Assembly: GCA_028701815.1 (NCBI GenBank)
Contig: JAQVPY010000148.1
Coordinates: 1 to 5,267 of the forward strand
Reading direction: 5' to 3'
Source of the DNA: Bacteroidales bacterium
Lineage (GTDB): Bacteria > Bacteroidota > Bacteroidia > Bacteroidales > BM520
Length of the DNA stretch: 5,267 bases
The notes below the pieces were generated by a model that was not told the DNA's origin, did no database searches, and saw only the letters and a list, made by a program, of their open reading frames with translations. The position numbers were made by a program, and so were the translations under genes. Below are positions 1 through 5,267 of the stretch, one piece after another; within the stretch, counting starts at the first letter, position 1, and each line of letters starts with the position of its first letter.

Positions 1-252
1 AAATCCATCGGAGATGAGGTGGAATTTAAAGAAGACGGCATAATGCAGAGGCGAGCCCAAAAGGTCTTAGCTGATGCTATAGTTCTTCTTGAAAGAATCA
101 ACAAGGAGGGATTGTTTGCGGCACTTGAAAAAGGTATCTTCGCCGATGTAAAACGTCCTAAAAACGGTGGCAAAGGTCTCGCCGGAGTGGCAGAAAAGGG
201 CTCACATTACATGAACCCGTTTATTAATATAATGAAAGACAGAAACAACTAA
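1..252 (+). CDS. kamD: Lysine 5,6-aminomutase alpha subunit, C-terminal end (5' part outside window)
   Basis: This frame is open from the first base and stops at TAA 250-252, giving the last 83 residues of a larger protein. The tail contains FADVKRP, then NGGKGL, then a V-EKG-x-Y-x-NPF stretch, which I recognise as the C-terminus of the D-lysine/beta-lysine 5,6-aminomutase alpha subunit (KamD). With KamE it forms an adenosylcobalamin- and PLP-dependent enzyme that moves the terminal amino group of beta-lysine to C5 in anaerobic lysine fermentation. The call is strengthened by kamE starting only 14 nt downstream. The GTG at 19 and ATG at 43 are internal codons, not starts. The catalytic TIM-barrel part lies upstream, so its integrity cannot be judged here. 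Confidence 0.9.
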   Translation, partial: KSIGDEVEFKEDGIMQRRAQKVLADAIVLLERINKEGLFAALEKGIFADVKRPKNGGKGLAGVAEKGSHYMNPFINIMKDRNN

Positions 253-266
253 AATGTTTATTTGAT

Positions 267-1055
267 ATGGGTGGCGGATTATATTCTATGGAATCGAAGG
301 AGTTTGATAAAACTCTTGATCTTAAGCATGTAAAACCTTACGGCGATACGATGAATGACGGGAAAACACAGTTGAGTTTTACTCTGCCGGTCCCCGCAGG
401 AAATGAAGCAGTAGAGGCGGCTAAACAGTTGCTCCTTAAACTCGGATTTGAAAATCCGCTTGTGGTATTTTACAAGGAACTTACACCGGGATTTACTTTT
501 TTCAATTGCTATGGTAGCTGTGTACATACTGTTGACTTCACGTCTATTCATGTGCCCAAGGTGGAAAGTACAACATGGAGCATGGAAAAAACAGACGAAT
601 TTATAAAGAATCATATAGGAAGAAAGATTGTCGTTGTCGGAGCAAGTACCGGCACGGATGCTCATACCGTGGGTATAGATGCGATAATGAACATGAAAGG
701 ATACGCAGGACATTATGGTATCGAACGTTACGAGATGTTTGAAGCCCTGAATATGGGAAGCCAGGTTCCTAACGAGGATTTTATTGCAAAGGCTATCGAA
801 ATGAAGGCTGATGCTCTGCTTGTTTCACAGACCGTTACCCAGAAAGATGTTCATATAAAGAATCTGGTAGAACTTGTGGAAATGCTCGAAGCCGAAGGAT
901 TGCGCGATAAAGTGCTCCTTATATGCGGAGGCCCGAGAATTTCTTATGAGCTGGCAAAGGAATTGGGCTATGATGCCGGCTTCGGTATGAATACTTATGC
1001 CGATGACGTGGCTTCATTTATAGCGCAGGAAATGGCAAATCGTTTAAAAAAATAA
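267..1055 (+). CDS. kamE: Lysine 5,6-aminomutase beta subunit (cobalamin-binding)
   Basis: The product is a complete 262-residue protein, close to the family's usual length of about 260. Residues 1-100 form the N-terminal dimerisation region (GLYSME, KEFDK, VKPYGDTMNDG). Residues about 118-255 are the Rossmann-like B12-binding domain. Its DxHxxG motif at 131-136 (DAHTVG) puts the cobalt-ligand histidine at 133. Lys144 in MNMKG is the expected Schiff-base lysine for PLP. These residue numbers agree with my memory of the Clostridium sticklandii enzyme, which supports the ATG at 267 over the in-frame ATG at 288. No Shine-Dalgarno sequence is visible, and the leader is A/T-rich. Further conserved stretches are SQTVTQK (187-193) and CGGPRI (220-225). 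The enzyme converts beta-lysine to 3,5-diaminohexanoate in the cytoplasm. It sits 14 nt after kamD and 16 nt before atoA, so the three are probably one operon. No truncation or missing key residue is seen. Confidence 0.97.
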   Translation: MGGGLYSMESKEFDKTLDLKHVKPYGDTMNDGKTQLSFTLPVPAGNEAVEAAKQLLLKLGFENPLVVFYKELTPGFTFFNCYGSCVHTVDFTSIHVPKVESTTWSMEKTDEFIKNHIGRKIVVVGASTGTDAHTVGIDAIMNMKGYAGHYGIERYEMFEALNMGSQVPNEDFIAKAIEMKADALLVSQTVTQKDVHIKNLVELVEMLEAEGLRDKVLLICGGPRISYELAKELGYDAGFGMNTYADDVASFIAQEMANRLKK

Positions 1056-1071
1056 CTTAATATTTAAAGAT

Positions 1072-1731
1072 ATGGATAAAAATCAAATCAGAGAGACTAT
1101 AGCTCGTAGAGCTGCTCTCGAATTACACGATGGAGACGTTGTCAACTTAGGAATCGGTCTCCCGACCCTTATCCCGAATTATCTTCCGGAAGGAGTAAAA
1201 GTCGTCTTGCAAACCGAAAACGGAGCAATGGGCCTTGGCGCTGCGCCTGCCCCCGGTGAAGAAAATAAAGACCTTATTAATGCAGGCGGCGGATATATTA
1301 CACTAACCCCCGACGCAAGCTCTTTCGATAGCGCTACATCTTTTGGCATTATCAGAGGCGGTCATGTTGACGTTACTTTCCTCGGCGCATTCCAGGTTGA
1401 TGAAAAAGGAAACCTCGCCAACTGGATTATCCCCGGCAGACTTACCCCCGGTATGGGCGGCGCAATGGACCTTATAGTCGGCGCTAAAAAGGTTATCCTT
1501 GCTATGGAACATACGCAAAAAGGTAGCCCTAAAATATTAAAGGAATGTTCACTCCCGCTTACAGCAGCAGGTCAGGTGAATATGATTATTACCGAGATGG
1601 GTGTTATGGAAATAACCCCTAAAGGTATTGTCCTTTCTGAAATAAACCCCGAGTTTACGGTAGAACAGGTTCAGGCTGCTACCGAAGCAACTCTCATAAT
1701 TGCTAAGGATCTTAAACCTATGCAATTGTAA
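1072..1731 (+). CDS. atoA: Acetoacetate/butyrate-type 3-oxoacid CoA-transferase, subunit B
   Basis: The product is a complete 219-residue protein of the family I CoA-transferase beta subunit (AtoA, ScoB, CtfB, PcaJ type). The catalytic glutamate is Glu49 in QTENGAMG, the usual S/T-E-N-G signature. Also visible are GIGLPT (27-32), the RGGHVDV stretch (95-101), GMGGAMD (127-133) and AMEH (144-147), all characteristic of this subunit. The family works as an alpha/beta pair that moves CoA between an acyl-CoA and a carboxylate through a glutamyl-CoA intermediate. In lysine fermenters the likely reaction is butyryl-CoA plus acetoacetate giving butyrate plus acetoacetyl-CoA. That substrate choice is inferred from the neighbouring kamDE genes, because sequence alone does not separate it from acetate or succinate users. 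The gene ends in tandem stops (TAA TAA, 1729-1734) and is last in its operon. Subunit A does not flank it in this window. Confidence 0.9.
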   Translation: MDKNQIRETIARRAALELHDGDVVNLGIGLPTLIPNYLPEGVKVVLQTENGAMGLGAAPAPGEENKDLINAGGGYITLTPDASSFDSATSFGIIRGGHVDVTFLGAFQVDEKGNLANWIIPGRLTPGMGGAMDLIVGAKKVILAMEHTQKGSPKILKECSLPLTAAGQVNMIITEMGVMEITPKGIVLSEINPEFTVEQVQAATEATLIIAKDLKPMQL

Positions 1732-1770
1732 TAAAACGACACAGTATTGTGCGTTTGTAAATTGTTTCAT

Positions 1771-1804
1771 GAAGATAGCGGCGAGAAATTGCCGCTATCT
1801 TTTT
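1771..1804 (+). terminator. Rho-independent terminator of the kamDE-atoA operon
   Basis: A perfect 9-bp stem is formed by GATAGCGGC (1774-1782) and GCCGCTATC (1791-1799), with an 8-nt loop. A-T pairs at 1773/1800 and 1772/1801 can extend it. Five T residues follow at 1800-1804. It lies 40 nt after the atoA stop. The T-tract runs into the stop codon of the convergent regulator gene (1803-1805). Read on the - strand, the same hairpin immediately follows that stop but is trailed only by a broken T-run (TCTTC), so it may work weakly in that direction too. Confidence 0.88.
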
Positions 1805-2381
1805 ATATCAGATTATGCAACATGGTATAGACCGCTAAGCCTGCGGCAGATTTGATGCCTGTCTTCTTTGTTATATTTTTACGGTGTGACATCACAGTGT
1901 GCTGAGAGATGTTCAACTCGTCTGCTATGTCCTTGTTAGTCATGCCCCTCGCAATGAAAATCAGTACGTCTGTTTCACGACTCGACAGCGAGTACTCTTC
2001 GGTATCGTCCTTGTCTTCGAGAGAGGAATATGCCGCTTTTAATATACTTGAGATCTTGTTTGAAGATTCGTTGATGTCGAGAATGCCGTGAAACCCATGA
2101 AGCAACGCCGGCTCAAGATATTGATAAACGATAGCTACTATGGCCATCTTCGGAAAATCGCGAAAAACTTTTAACGACACAAGCGGCCGCGTGTGAGGCA
2201 ATAGCATCGGGTTGATGAGCAATATGTCAGGTTTGCTGATAGTAAGACGTTCCTCTAATGTGTCGGCATCCGACAGCGTGGAGCATACCTCAAAAAGATT
2301 TGATTTTTGCAGGAGACAACTTATGCCTTCGGTAATGATGGGGGACGGCTCAACAAGCAGTATCCTTAAAATCCTGGTCAT
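1803..2381 (-). CDS. LuxR/NarL-family transcriptional regulator with a degenerate receiver domain
   Basis: The product is a complete 192-residue protein. Residues about 5-120 resemble a response-regulator receiver: beta-strand ILLVEP (7-12), the PDILLINPML segment (51-60), and GFHGILDIN (96-104), which corresponds to the usual GAxGYLLKD. Residues about 130-190 are a LuxR-type helix-turn-helix. They show LSSRETDVL (132-140), then IARGMTNKDIADELNIS, then the recognition helix around TVMSHRKNI (162-170), then KKTGIKS. The phospho-acceptor Asp is replaced by Asn57, the acidic pair is reduced to Glu11-Pro12, and the conserved Lys is absent. Classical phosphorylation therefore looks impossible, and another input (protein contact, ligand or plain abundance) is inferred. 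The start ATG at 2381-2379 overlaps the stop of the hemerythrin gene as ATGA, with a GGGAGG run 4 nt upstream, which indicates translational coupling. The DNA target is unknown; divergent feoB is a candidate. Confidence 0.9.
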   Translation of the reverse strand: MTRILRILLVEPSPIITEGISCLLQKSNLFEVCSTLSDADTLEERLTISKPDILLINPMLLPHTRPLVSLKVFRDFPKMAIVAIVYQYLEPALLHGFHGILDINESSNKISSILKAAYSSLEDKDDTEEYSLSSRETDVLIFIARGMTNKDIADELNISQHTVMSHRKNITKKTGIKSAAGLAVYTMLHNLI

Positions 2382-3070
2382 AACGCCTCCCTTTCTAACG
2401 AGGTGACGTAGGGGACCAATATCTTTTCTTCAATTGCAGAGTGTTTGGTGAGATCGGAGAGGAGCTGAATGATGTCGAAGATTAAATCTATCGACTCTTC
2501 GGGAAGGATGTTGCCGGGTAAATATTTGAAGATGATTTTTGTTAAATCGTCGAGTTTGTCTTCTATATTGCTGTGCGATTTTTTAAAGTTCGAGATGCAG
2601 TATGTCTCATGTTCGCGCTTGTCTTGTAGAGCCGTCATATAAGGAAAGACTATTTTCTCCTCATATTCGAAATGCTGCGAGATGTCGTTTTTATATTCCG
2701 CGAAGAATGATTTCAACGCCGTGCCGTAACGCTCGCCGGCATCGTCTGCTATGCGCGACAGATGCTGCTCAATATGAGGAAGCTTGTATCTGAGATAATG
2801 CTGATGTGAGGCAAGAAGATAGGGCGTTAGTAGAGACATGTCGGTGGCGACAATTTCCTCATCTGTCGGAATGTAGCCGTCGAAAGTGTAAACATTGCAC
2901 ACCATCAGGAAAAAATCCGACGGAACTTTATATTCAGCGCAGATATCTTTGACCTTTTTGTCTCCGAATCCTAAGGGGAGTCCGAAACGCGGAAGCATCA
3001 ATATTAAATTGTAATTGGCGGCAATCAAATCCGCTAATTTCGTCTTTTCGTTGAAGAGCTTTTCTTTCAT
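2378..3070 (-). CDS. RIC/YtfE/ScdA-like di-iron hemerythrin-domain protein
   Basis: The product is a complete 230-residue protein, close to the length of E. coli YtfE (about 220). Residues about 10-60 match the ScdA_N-type helical domain (LADLIAANYNL, then PRFGLPLGFGDKKV). In ScdA/YtfE proteins this domain has a Cys-Cys-Gly-Gly; here that spot reads GFGD, so the cysteines are gone. Residues about 80-225 form the four-helix hemerythrin bundle. Likely iron ligands are His89 or His91 (helix 1), His133 and Glu137 in HFEYE, His166 in KKSHSNIED, and His210 and Glu214 in HSAIE. The spacing agrees with YtfE's H84, H129/E133, H160, H204/E208 as I remember them. RIC proteins repair iron-sulfur clusters after nitrosative or oxidative damage, while other hemerythrins sense or bind O2, NO or iron. 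Which role applies here is undecided. There is no signal peptide, so it is probably cytoplasmic. It is the first gene of an operon with the regulator and lies divergent from feoB. Confidence 0.88.
   Translation of the reverse strand: MKEKLFNEKTKLADLIAANYNLILMLPRFGLPLGFGDKKVKDICAEYKVPSDFFLMVCNVYTFDGYIPTDEEIVATDMSLLTPYLLASHQHYLRYKLPHIEQHLSRIADDAGERYGTALKSFFAEYKNDISQHFEYEEKIVFPYMTALQDKREHETYCISNFKKSHSNIEDKLDDLTKIIFKYLPGNILPEESIDLIFDIIQLLSDLTKHSAIEEKILVPYVTSLEREAL
2386..2391 (-). promoter_or_regulatory. Strong Shine-Dalgarno-like site for the regulator gene
   Basis: Read on the - strand, GGGAGG lies within the last codons of the hemerythrin gene, 4 nt before the regulator's ATG. It supports the ATG at 2381 as the real start and fits re-initiation by ribosomes finishing the upstream gene. 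It is notable because the kamE, atoA and hemerythrin starts in this window show no such sequence. Confidence 0.55.
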
Positions 3071-3124
3071 GGAAGGTTTTTTGCAAAAATAATGGAATTT
3101 CTCTATTGTCTATCTCATTTTTAT

Positions 3125-3142
3125 ATCATTAATTGTAGTGAT
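3125..3142. promoter_or_regulatory. Imperfect inverted repeat, candidate operator
   Basis: ATCATTA (3125-3131) and TAGTGAT (3136-3142) form 7-bp arms around a 4-nt ATTG centre. Six pairs are Watson-Crick and one is G-T. The dyad lies between the divergent genes and could be a binding site for a dimeric regulator, for example the LuxR-type protein encoded nearby. It does not read as a standard Fur, FNR or HcpR site. Confidence 0.35.
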
Positions 3143-3160
3143 TTTTTTCTTTTAATTCAT

Positions 3161-3208
3161 CAAAATTAGGTATTCCAAAATTAAGAAATAAAAGACACCT
3201 TTGCCAAT
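3161..3208 (-). promoter_or_regulatory. Candidate Bacteroidota-type promoter(s) of the hemerythrin-regulator operon
   Basis: Read on the - strand, TAATTTTG occurs twice (3183-3176 and 3168-3161), and each copy is a perfect match to the Bacteroidota -7 consensus TAnnTTTG. The distal copy has ATTG at 3208-3205, 21 nt upstream, close to the -33 consensus TTTG. The proximal copy has TTTA at 3193-3190, also 21 nt upstream. Either would give a leader of roughly 80-100 nt that includes the inverted repeat at 3125-3142. Chance matches are common in A/T-rich DNA, so this remains a prediction. Confidence 0.45.
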
Positions 3209-3226
3209 TTTAAAAAGAATAGTGAT

Positions 3227-3231
3227 GGAGG
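3227..3231 (+). promoter_or_regulatory. Shine-Dalgarno-like GGAGG before feoB
   Basis: GGAGG ends 11 nt before the ATG at 3243, slightly far for an optimal site. It favours 3243 over the in-frame ATG at 3225. If 3225 is the true start, these bases are instead codons two and three of the gene. Confidence 0.4.
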
Positions 3232-3242
3232 AAGAATATAGT

Positions 3243-5267
3243 ATGAAGACTTTGGCTGATATGCCGACGCATAGCAGCTGTGTAATTGTTAAGGTTCACG
3301 GACATGGAGGCTTCCGTCACCGTATTATGGAGATGGGCTTTGTAAAGGGAGAGACGGTGAATATCATCAAGAACGCCCCTTTACAGGACCCTGTGGAATA
3401 TGAGGTTATGGGCAGTCATGTCTCTTTGCGTCGTACAGAGGCAGCCAACATAGAGGTGGTATCCGTCGATGATATTATTCATGAACGCACTACGACTTCT
3501 GCCGCCACAATAGAAGAAGAGGTGGAAAGAGAAGTGGAGAAACGCTCAAAAGAGATTACCGTAGCCCTTGTCGGCAATCCTAATTGTGGGAAAACGTCTT
3601 TTTTTAATCTCGCAACGGGACTTCATGAAAAAGTCGGCAACTACAGCGGAGTTACCGTGGACTACAAGATAGAAACATTTCACCATAACGGTTATACGAT
3701 AAATATGGTGGATCTGCCGGGGACCTATTCCCTTACCGAATATTCGCCGGAAGAACTTTATGTTAGAAAATATCTGACGGAAAATAAACCCGACGTTATC
3801 CTGAATATTGTGGATGCATGTAATCTCGAGAGAAACCTTTTTCTTACCACGCAACTCATCGACCAGAATCTCAGAATGGTGATGGCGTTAAATATGTACG
3901 ATGAGCTCCAAAAATCAGGAGATAAACTTGATATAAATAGCCTCTCAATAATGCTCGGTTTCCCTATTATCCCCACGGTTTCCGTCTCAGGTAAGGGCCT
4001 CGATAAAGTACTCGATAGCATCATAGATGTGTATAATAACGATCTCAAGGTGCTGAAACATATTCATATTAATTATGGAGAGGAGATAGAGAAGGCGATT
4101 GGCGACATCAAAAAAGCTCTTGAAGAAGACCAGTCGCTTTTTGATGTCTATCACAGAAGATATGTGGCTATAAAACTTATTGAGAACGACAGCGTTATGC
4201 ACAAGGAGGTTTCACGTCTACCCAATTACGACGCGATAAAAGCCCTTGCTGACAAGTCGCGCGAGTCTATAGAAAAATCTTATCATGATGACATCAACAG
4301 TATTATCTCCGATTTAAAATACGGCTTTATCCGCGGGGCTTTAGCGGAGACATACAGCCAGAATAAAAACGACAAAAAACAGCTGGCGTATGCCCTCGAT
4401 AAGGTGCTCACTAATAGATGGCTCGGTTTTCCGGTGCTTTTTCTGTTTTTATGGATAATGTTCCAGACGACGTTTACCCTCGGAGCATATCCTCAGGCCT
4501 GGCTTGAAATGGGAGTGTCCAAACTGGGAGGGTGGCTCTCGACAATTATCCCGTCGGGTATCATTAACGACCTTGTCGTCGACGGCATTGTCTCCGGCGT
4601 CGGCGGCGTCCTCGTGTTTTTGCCCAATATTATTATTCTGTTTTTCTTTATTTCAATTCTGGAAGACACAGGATATATGGCGCGCGCAGCGTTTATCATG
4701 GATAAACTGATGCACAGAATAGGGCTGCACGGGAAATCTTTTATACCGTTCCTTATAGGGTTCGGATGCAGCGTCCCTGCTATTAGGGCTACACGTACTC
4801 TTGAAAACCGTAAGGATAGGATTGTGACAATCCTGACAATTCCTTTTATGTCGTGCTCAGCCAAACTTCCTGTATATGTGCTGTTCGTGTCAGCGTTTTT
4901 TGAGAAAAACCAGGGACTTGTCCTGATGAGCTTGTATGCTTTGGGTGTCGTTGTTGCCGCGTTGACGAGCCTGCTGCTCAAAAAGACCGTCTTCAAAAAA
5001 TCCTCAGACCAATTTGTGATGGAATTGCCACCATATAGAAAGCCTGTGTGGCGAAATACTCTGATGCACATGTGGGTAAAGACGGAGATGTATCTGAAAA
5101 AGATGGCAACGGTAATTCTTGTCGCTTCTATTGTTATCTGGGCTCTGGGTTATTTTCCGCGACCTACAGAAGAACTCGCTTCTCAGCCGCAAAGTGCTCA
5201 GATAGAGCATACATATATCGGGAAAATAGGACATTTTATCGAACCTGTCGTCAGACCACTCGGCTTC
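3243..5267 (+). CDS. feoB: FeoA-FeoB fusion ferrous iron transporter (3' end outside window)
   Basis: The frame is open for 675 codons with no stop and is cut by the window edge. Residues 1-75 are an SH3-like FeoA domain (LADMP, then RIMEMGFVKGE). Residues about 77-104 are a charged, Glu-rich linker. From residue 105 comes the FeoB G-domain: G1 GNPNCGKTS (111-119), G2 GNYSGVTVD (132-140), G3 DLPG (157-160), G4 NMYD (217-220) and G5 SVSGKG (247-252). A helical spacer follows at about 275-390. Membrane segments appear near 394-412, 455-473, 527-550, 558-579 and 620-637. The core motifs GFGCSVPAI (506-514) and MSCSAKLPVY (536-545) carry the conserved cysteines Cys509 and Cys538. This is an inner-membrane, GTP-dependent Fe(II) importer. 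Manganese is an alternative substrate, since Porphyromonas gingivalis FeoB paralogues are reported to differ in metal. Roughly 150 residues are probably missing. ATG 3225 (adding MEEEYS) is an alternative start. Confidence 0.96.
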   Translation, partial: MKTLADMPTHSSCVIVKVHGHGGFRHRIMEMGFVKGETVNIIKNAPLQDPVEYEVMGSHVSLRRTEAANIEVVSVDDIIHERTTTSAATIEEEVEREVEKRSKEITVALVGNPNCGKTSFFNLATGLHEKVGNYSGVTVDYKIETFHHNGYTINMVDLPGTYSLTEYSPEELYVRKYLTENKPDVILNIVDACNLERNLFLTTQLIDQNLRMVMALNMYDELQKSGDKLDINSLSIMLGFPIIPTVSVSGKGLDKVLDSIIDVYNNDLKVLKHIHINYGEEIEKAIGDIKKALEEDQSLFDVYHRRYVAIKLIENDSVMHKEVSRLPNYDAIKALADKSRESIEKSYHDDINSIISDLKYGFIRGALAETYSQNKNDKKQLAYALDKVLTNRWLGFPVLFLFLWIMFQTTFTLGAYPQAWLEMGVSKLGGWLSTIIPSGIINDLVVDGIVSGVGGVLVFLPNIIILFFFISILEDTGYMARAAFIMDKLMHRIGLHGKSFIPFLIGFGCSVPAIRATRTLENRKDRIVTILTIPFMSCSAKLPVYVLFVSAFFEKNQGLVLMSLYALGVVVAALTSLLLKKTVFKKSSDQFVMELPPYRKPVWRNTLMHMWVKTEMYLKKMATVILVASIVIWALGYFPRPTEELASQPQSAQIEHTYIGKIGHFIEPVVRPLGF

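Larger units (their letters stand above)
3071..3242. other. A/T-rich divergent intergenic region between the hemerythrin operon and feoB
   Basis: This is 172 bp with no supported gene. It must hold the promoters of both divergent units, and its A/T content is clearly higher than that of the flanking genes. It contains an 18-bp imperfect inverted repeat (3125-3142), two CAAAATTA copies 15 bp apart (3161-3168 and 3176-3183), and a GGAGG before feoB (3227-3231). A third exact TAnnTTTG match on the - strand (3091-3084) lies so close to the hemerythrin ATG that it is probably chance. No recognisable riboswitch or canonical Fur box was seen. Confidence 0.8.

Noticed and set aside
288..290. In-frame ATG at codon 8 as an alternative kamE start
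   Set aside because: The GLYSME residues before it match the known N-terminus, and the 267 start gives exactly His133 and Lys144 numbering.
279..713. 144-codon open frame on the - strand inside kamE
   Set aside because: It is fully antisense to a confidently identified gene and its product has no recognisable features.
1740..1751. Small hairpin CACA-GTAT-TGTG after atoA
   Set aside because: It has only four base pairs and no extension. It is too weak to call beside the strong terminator that follows.
1303..1770. Two short - strand open frames (71 and 73 codons) antisense to atoA and its 3' end
   Set aside because: Both lie over the conserved CoA-transferase frame and have no recognisable product or leader.
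1909..2793. Short + strand open frames at 1909-2091, 2212-2406 and 2602-2793
   Set aside because: They are antisense to the regulator and hemerythrin genes, low in complexity (Ser/Arg/Met rich) and lack a leader or domain.
3084..3091. Third - strand TAnnTTTG (TATTTTTG) just before the hemerythrin ATG
   Set aside because: It would give a leader of only a few bases, and no -33-like sequence is visible at the right distance. A chance match in A/T-rich DNA is more likely.
3195..3203. CACCTTTG as a -7 element for feoB on the + strand
   Set aside because: It is one mismatch from TAnnTTTG but has no convincing TTTG at 19-21 nt upstream, so I do not call a feoB promoter.
3071..3242. Canonical Fur, FNR or HcpR operator, or a riboswitch, before feoB
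   Set aside because: The dyad ATCATTA/TAGTGAT has the wrong half-site order for Fur and the wrong sequence for the other sites. No riboswitch-like paired structure was visible.
3546..4202. Three overlapping short open frames on the - strand across the FeoB G-domain
   Set aside because: They overlap each other and the conserved GTPase motifs of the real gene, and the products look random.
4493..5071. 192-codon open frame on the - strand inside feoB
   Set aside because: It lies antisense to the FeoB membrane domain, whose frame shows clear family motifs. The antisense protein has no recognisable domain.

Overview
The window looks like the chromosome of an anaerobic, amino-acid-fermenting member of the Bacteroidota (Porphyromonas/Odoribacter-like). 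This is an inference from four things: a lysine-fermentation gene set, a fused FeoA-FeoB transporter, sequences resembling the Bacteroidota -7 element TAnnTTTG, and A/T-rich gene leaders that mostly lack a Shine-Dalgarno sequence. The genus cannot be fixed from this window.

Left block, + strand (1-1804): the end of a lysine-to-butyrate fermentation operon. It holds the last 83 codons of kamD (lysine 5,6-aminomutase alpha subunit), complete kamE (the cobalamin-binding beta subunit, with the expected His133 and Lys144), and complete atoA (subunit B of an acetoacetate/butyrate-type CoA-transferase). The three genes are 14-16 nt apart and end at a strong rho-independent terminator (1771-1804). 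KamDE moves an amino group using adenosylcobalamin and PLP. The CoA-transferase acts near the end of the pathway, exchanging CoA between a pathway acyl-CoA and a carboxylate. No subunit A partner (atoD) lies next to atoA here.

Middle block, - strand (3070 to 1803): a two-gene operon read towards the lysine operon. The first gene encodes a RIC/YtfE/ScdA-like di-iron hemerythrin protein. The second encodes a LuxR/NarL-type regulator, and the two overlap by ATGA. The regulator keeps its DNA-binding domain, but its receiver domain has lost the phospho-acceptor Asp (Asn57 instead). The hemerythrin protein keeps the expected metal ligands, but its ScdA-type N-domain has lost the Cys-Cys pair.

Right block, + strand (3243 to the window end): a FeoA-FeoB fusion, cut off by the window edge after 675 codons and open throughout. 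It is transcribed divergently from the hemerythrin operon, from a 172-bp A/T-rich intergenic region. That region carries an 18-bp imperfect inverted repeat and two copies of CAAAATTA spaced 15 bp apart. Read on the - strand, each copy is a perfect TAnnTTTG.

The most interesting unit is the middle and right blocks together: a putative di-iron sensor or iron-centre repair protein, coupled in translation to an apparently phosphorylation-independent regulator, facing an iron(II) transporter. Its regulatory logic is a hypothesis. The individual protein families are well supported.
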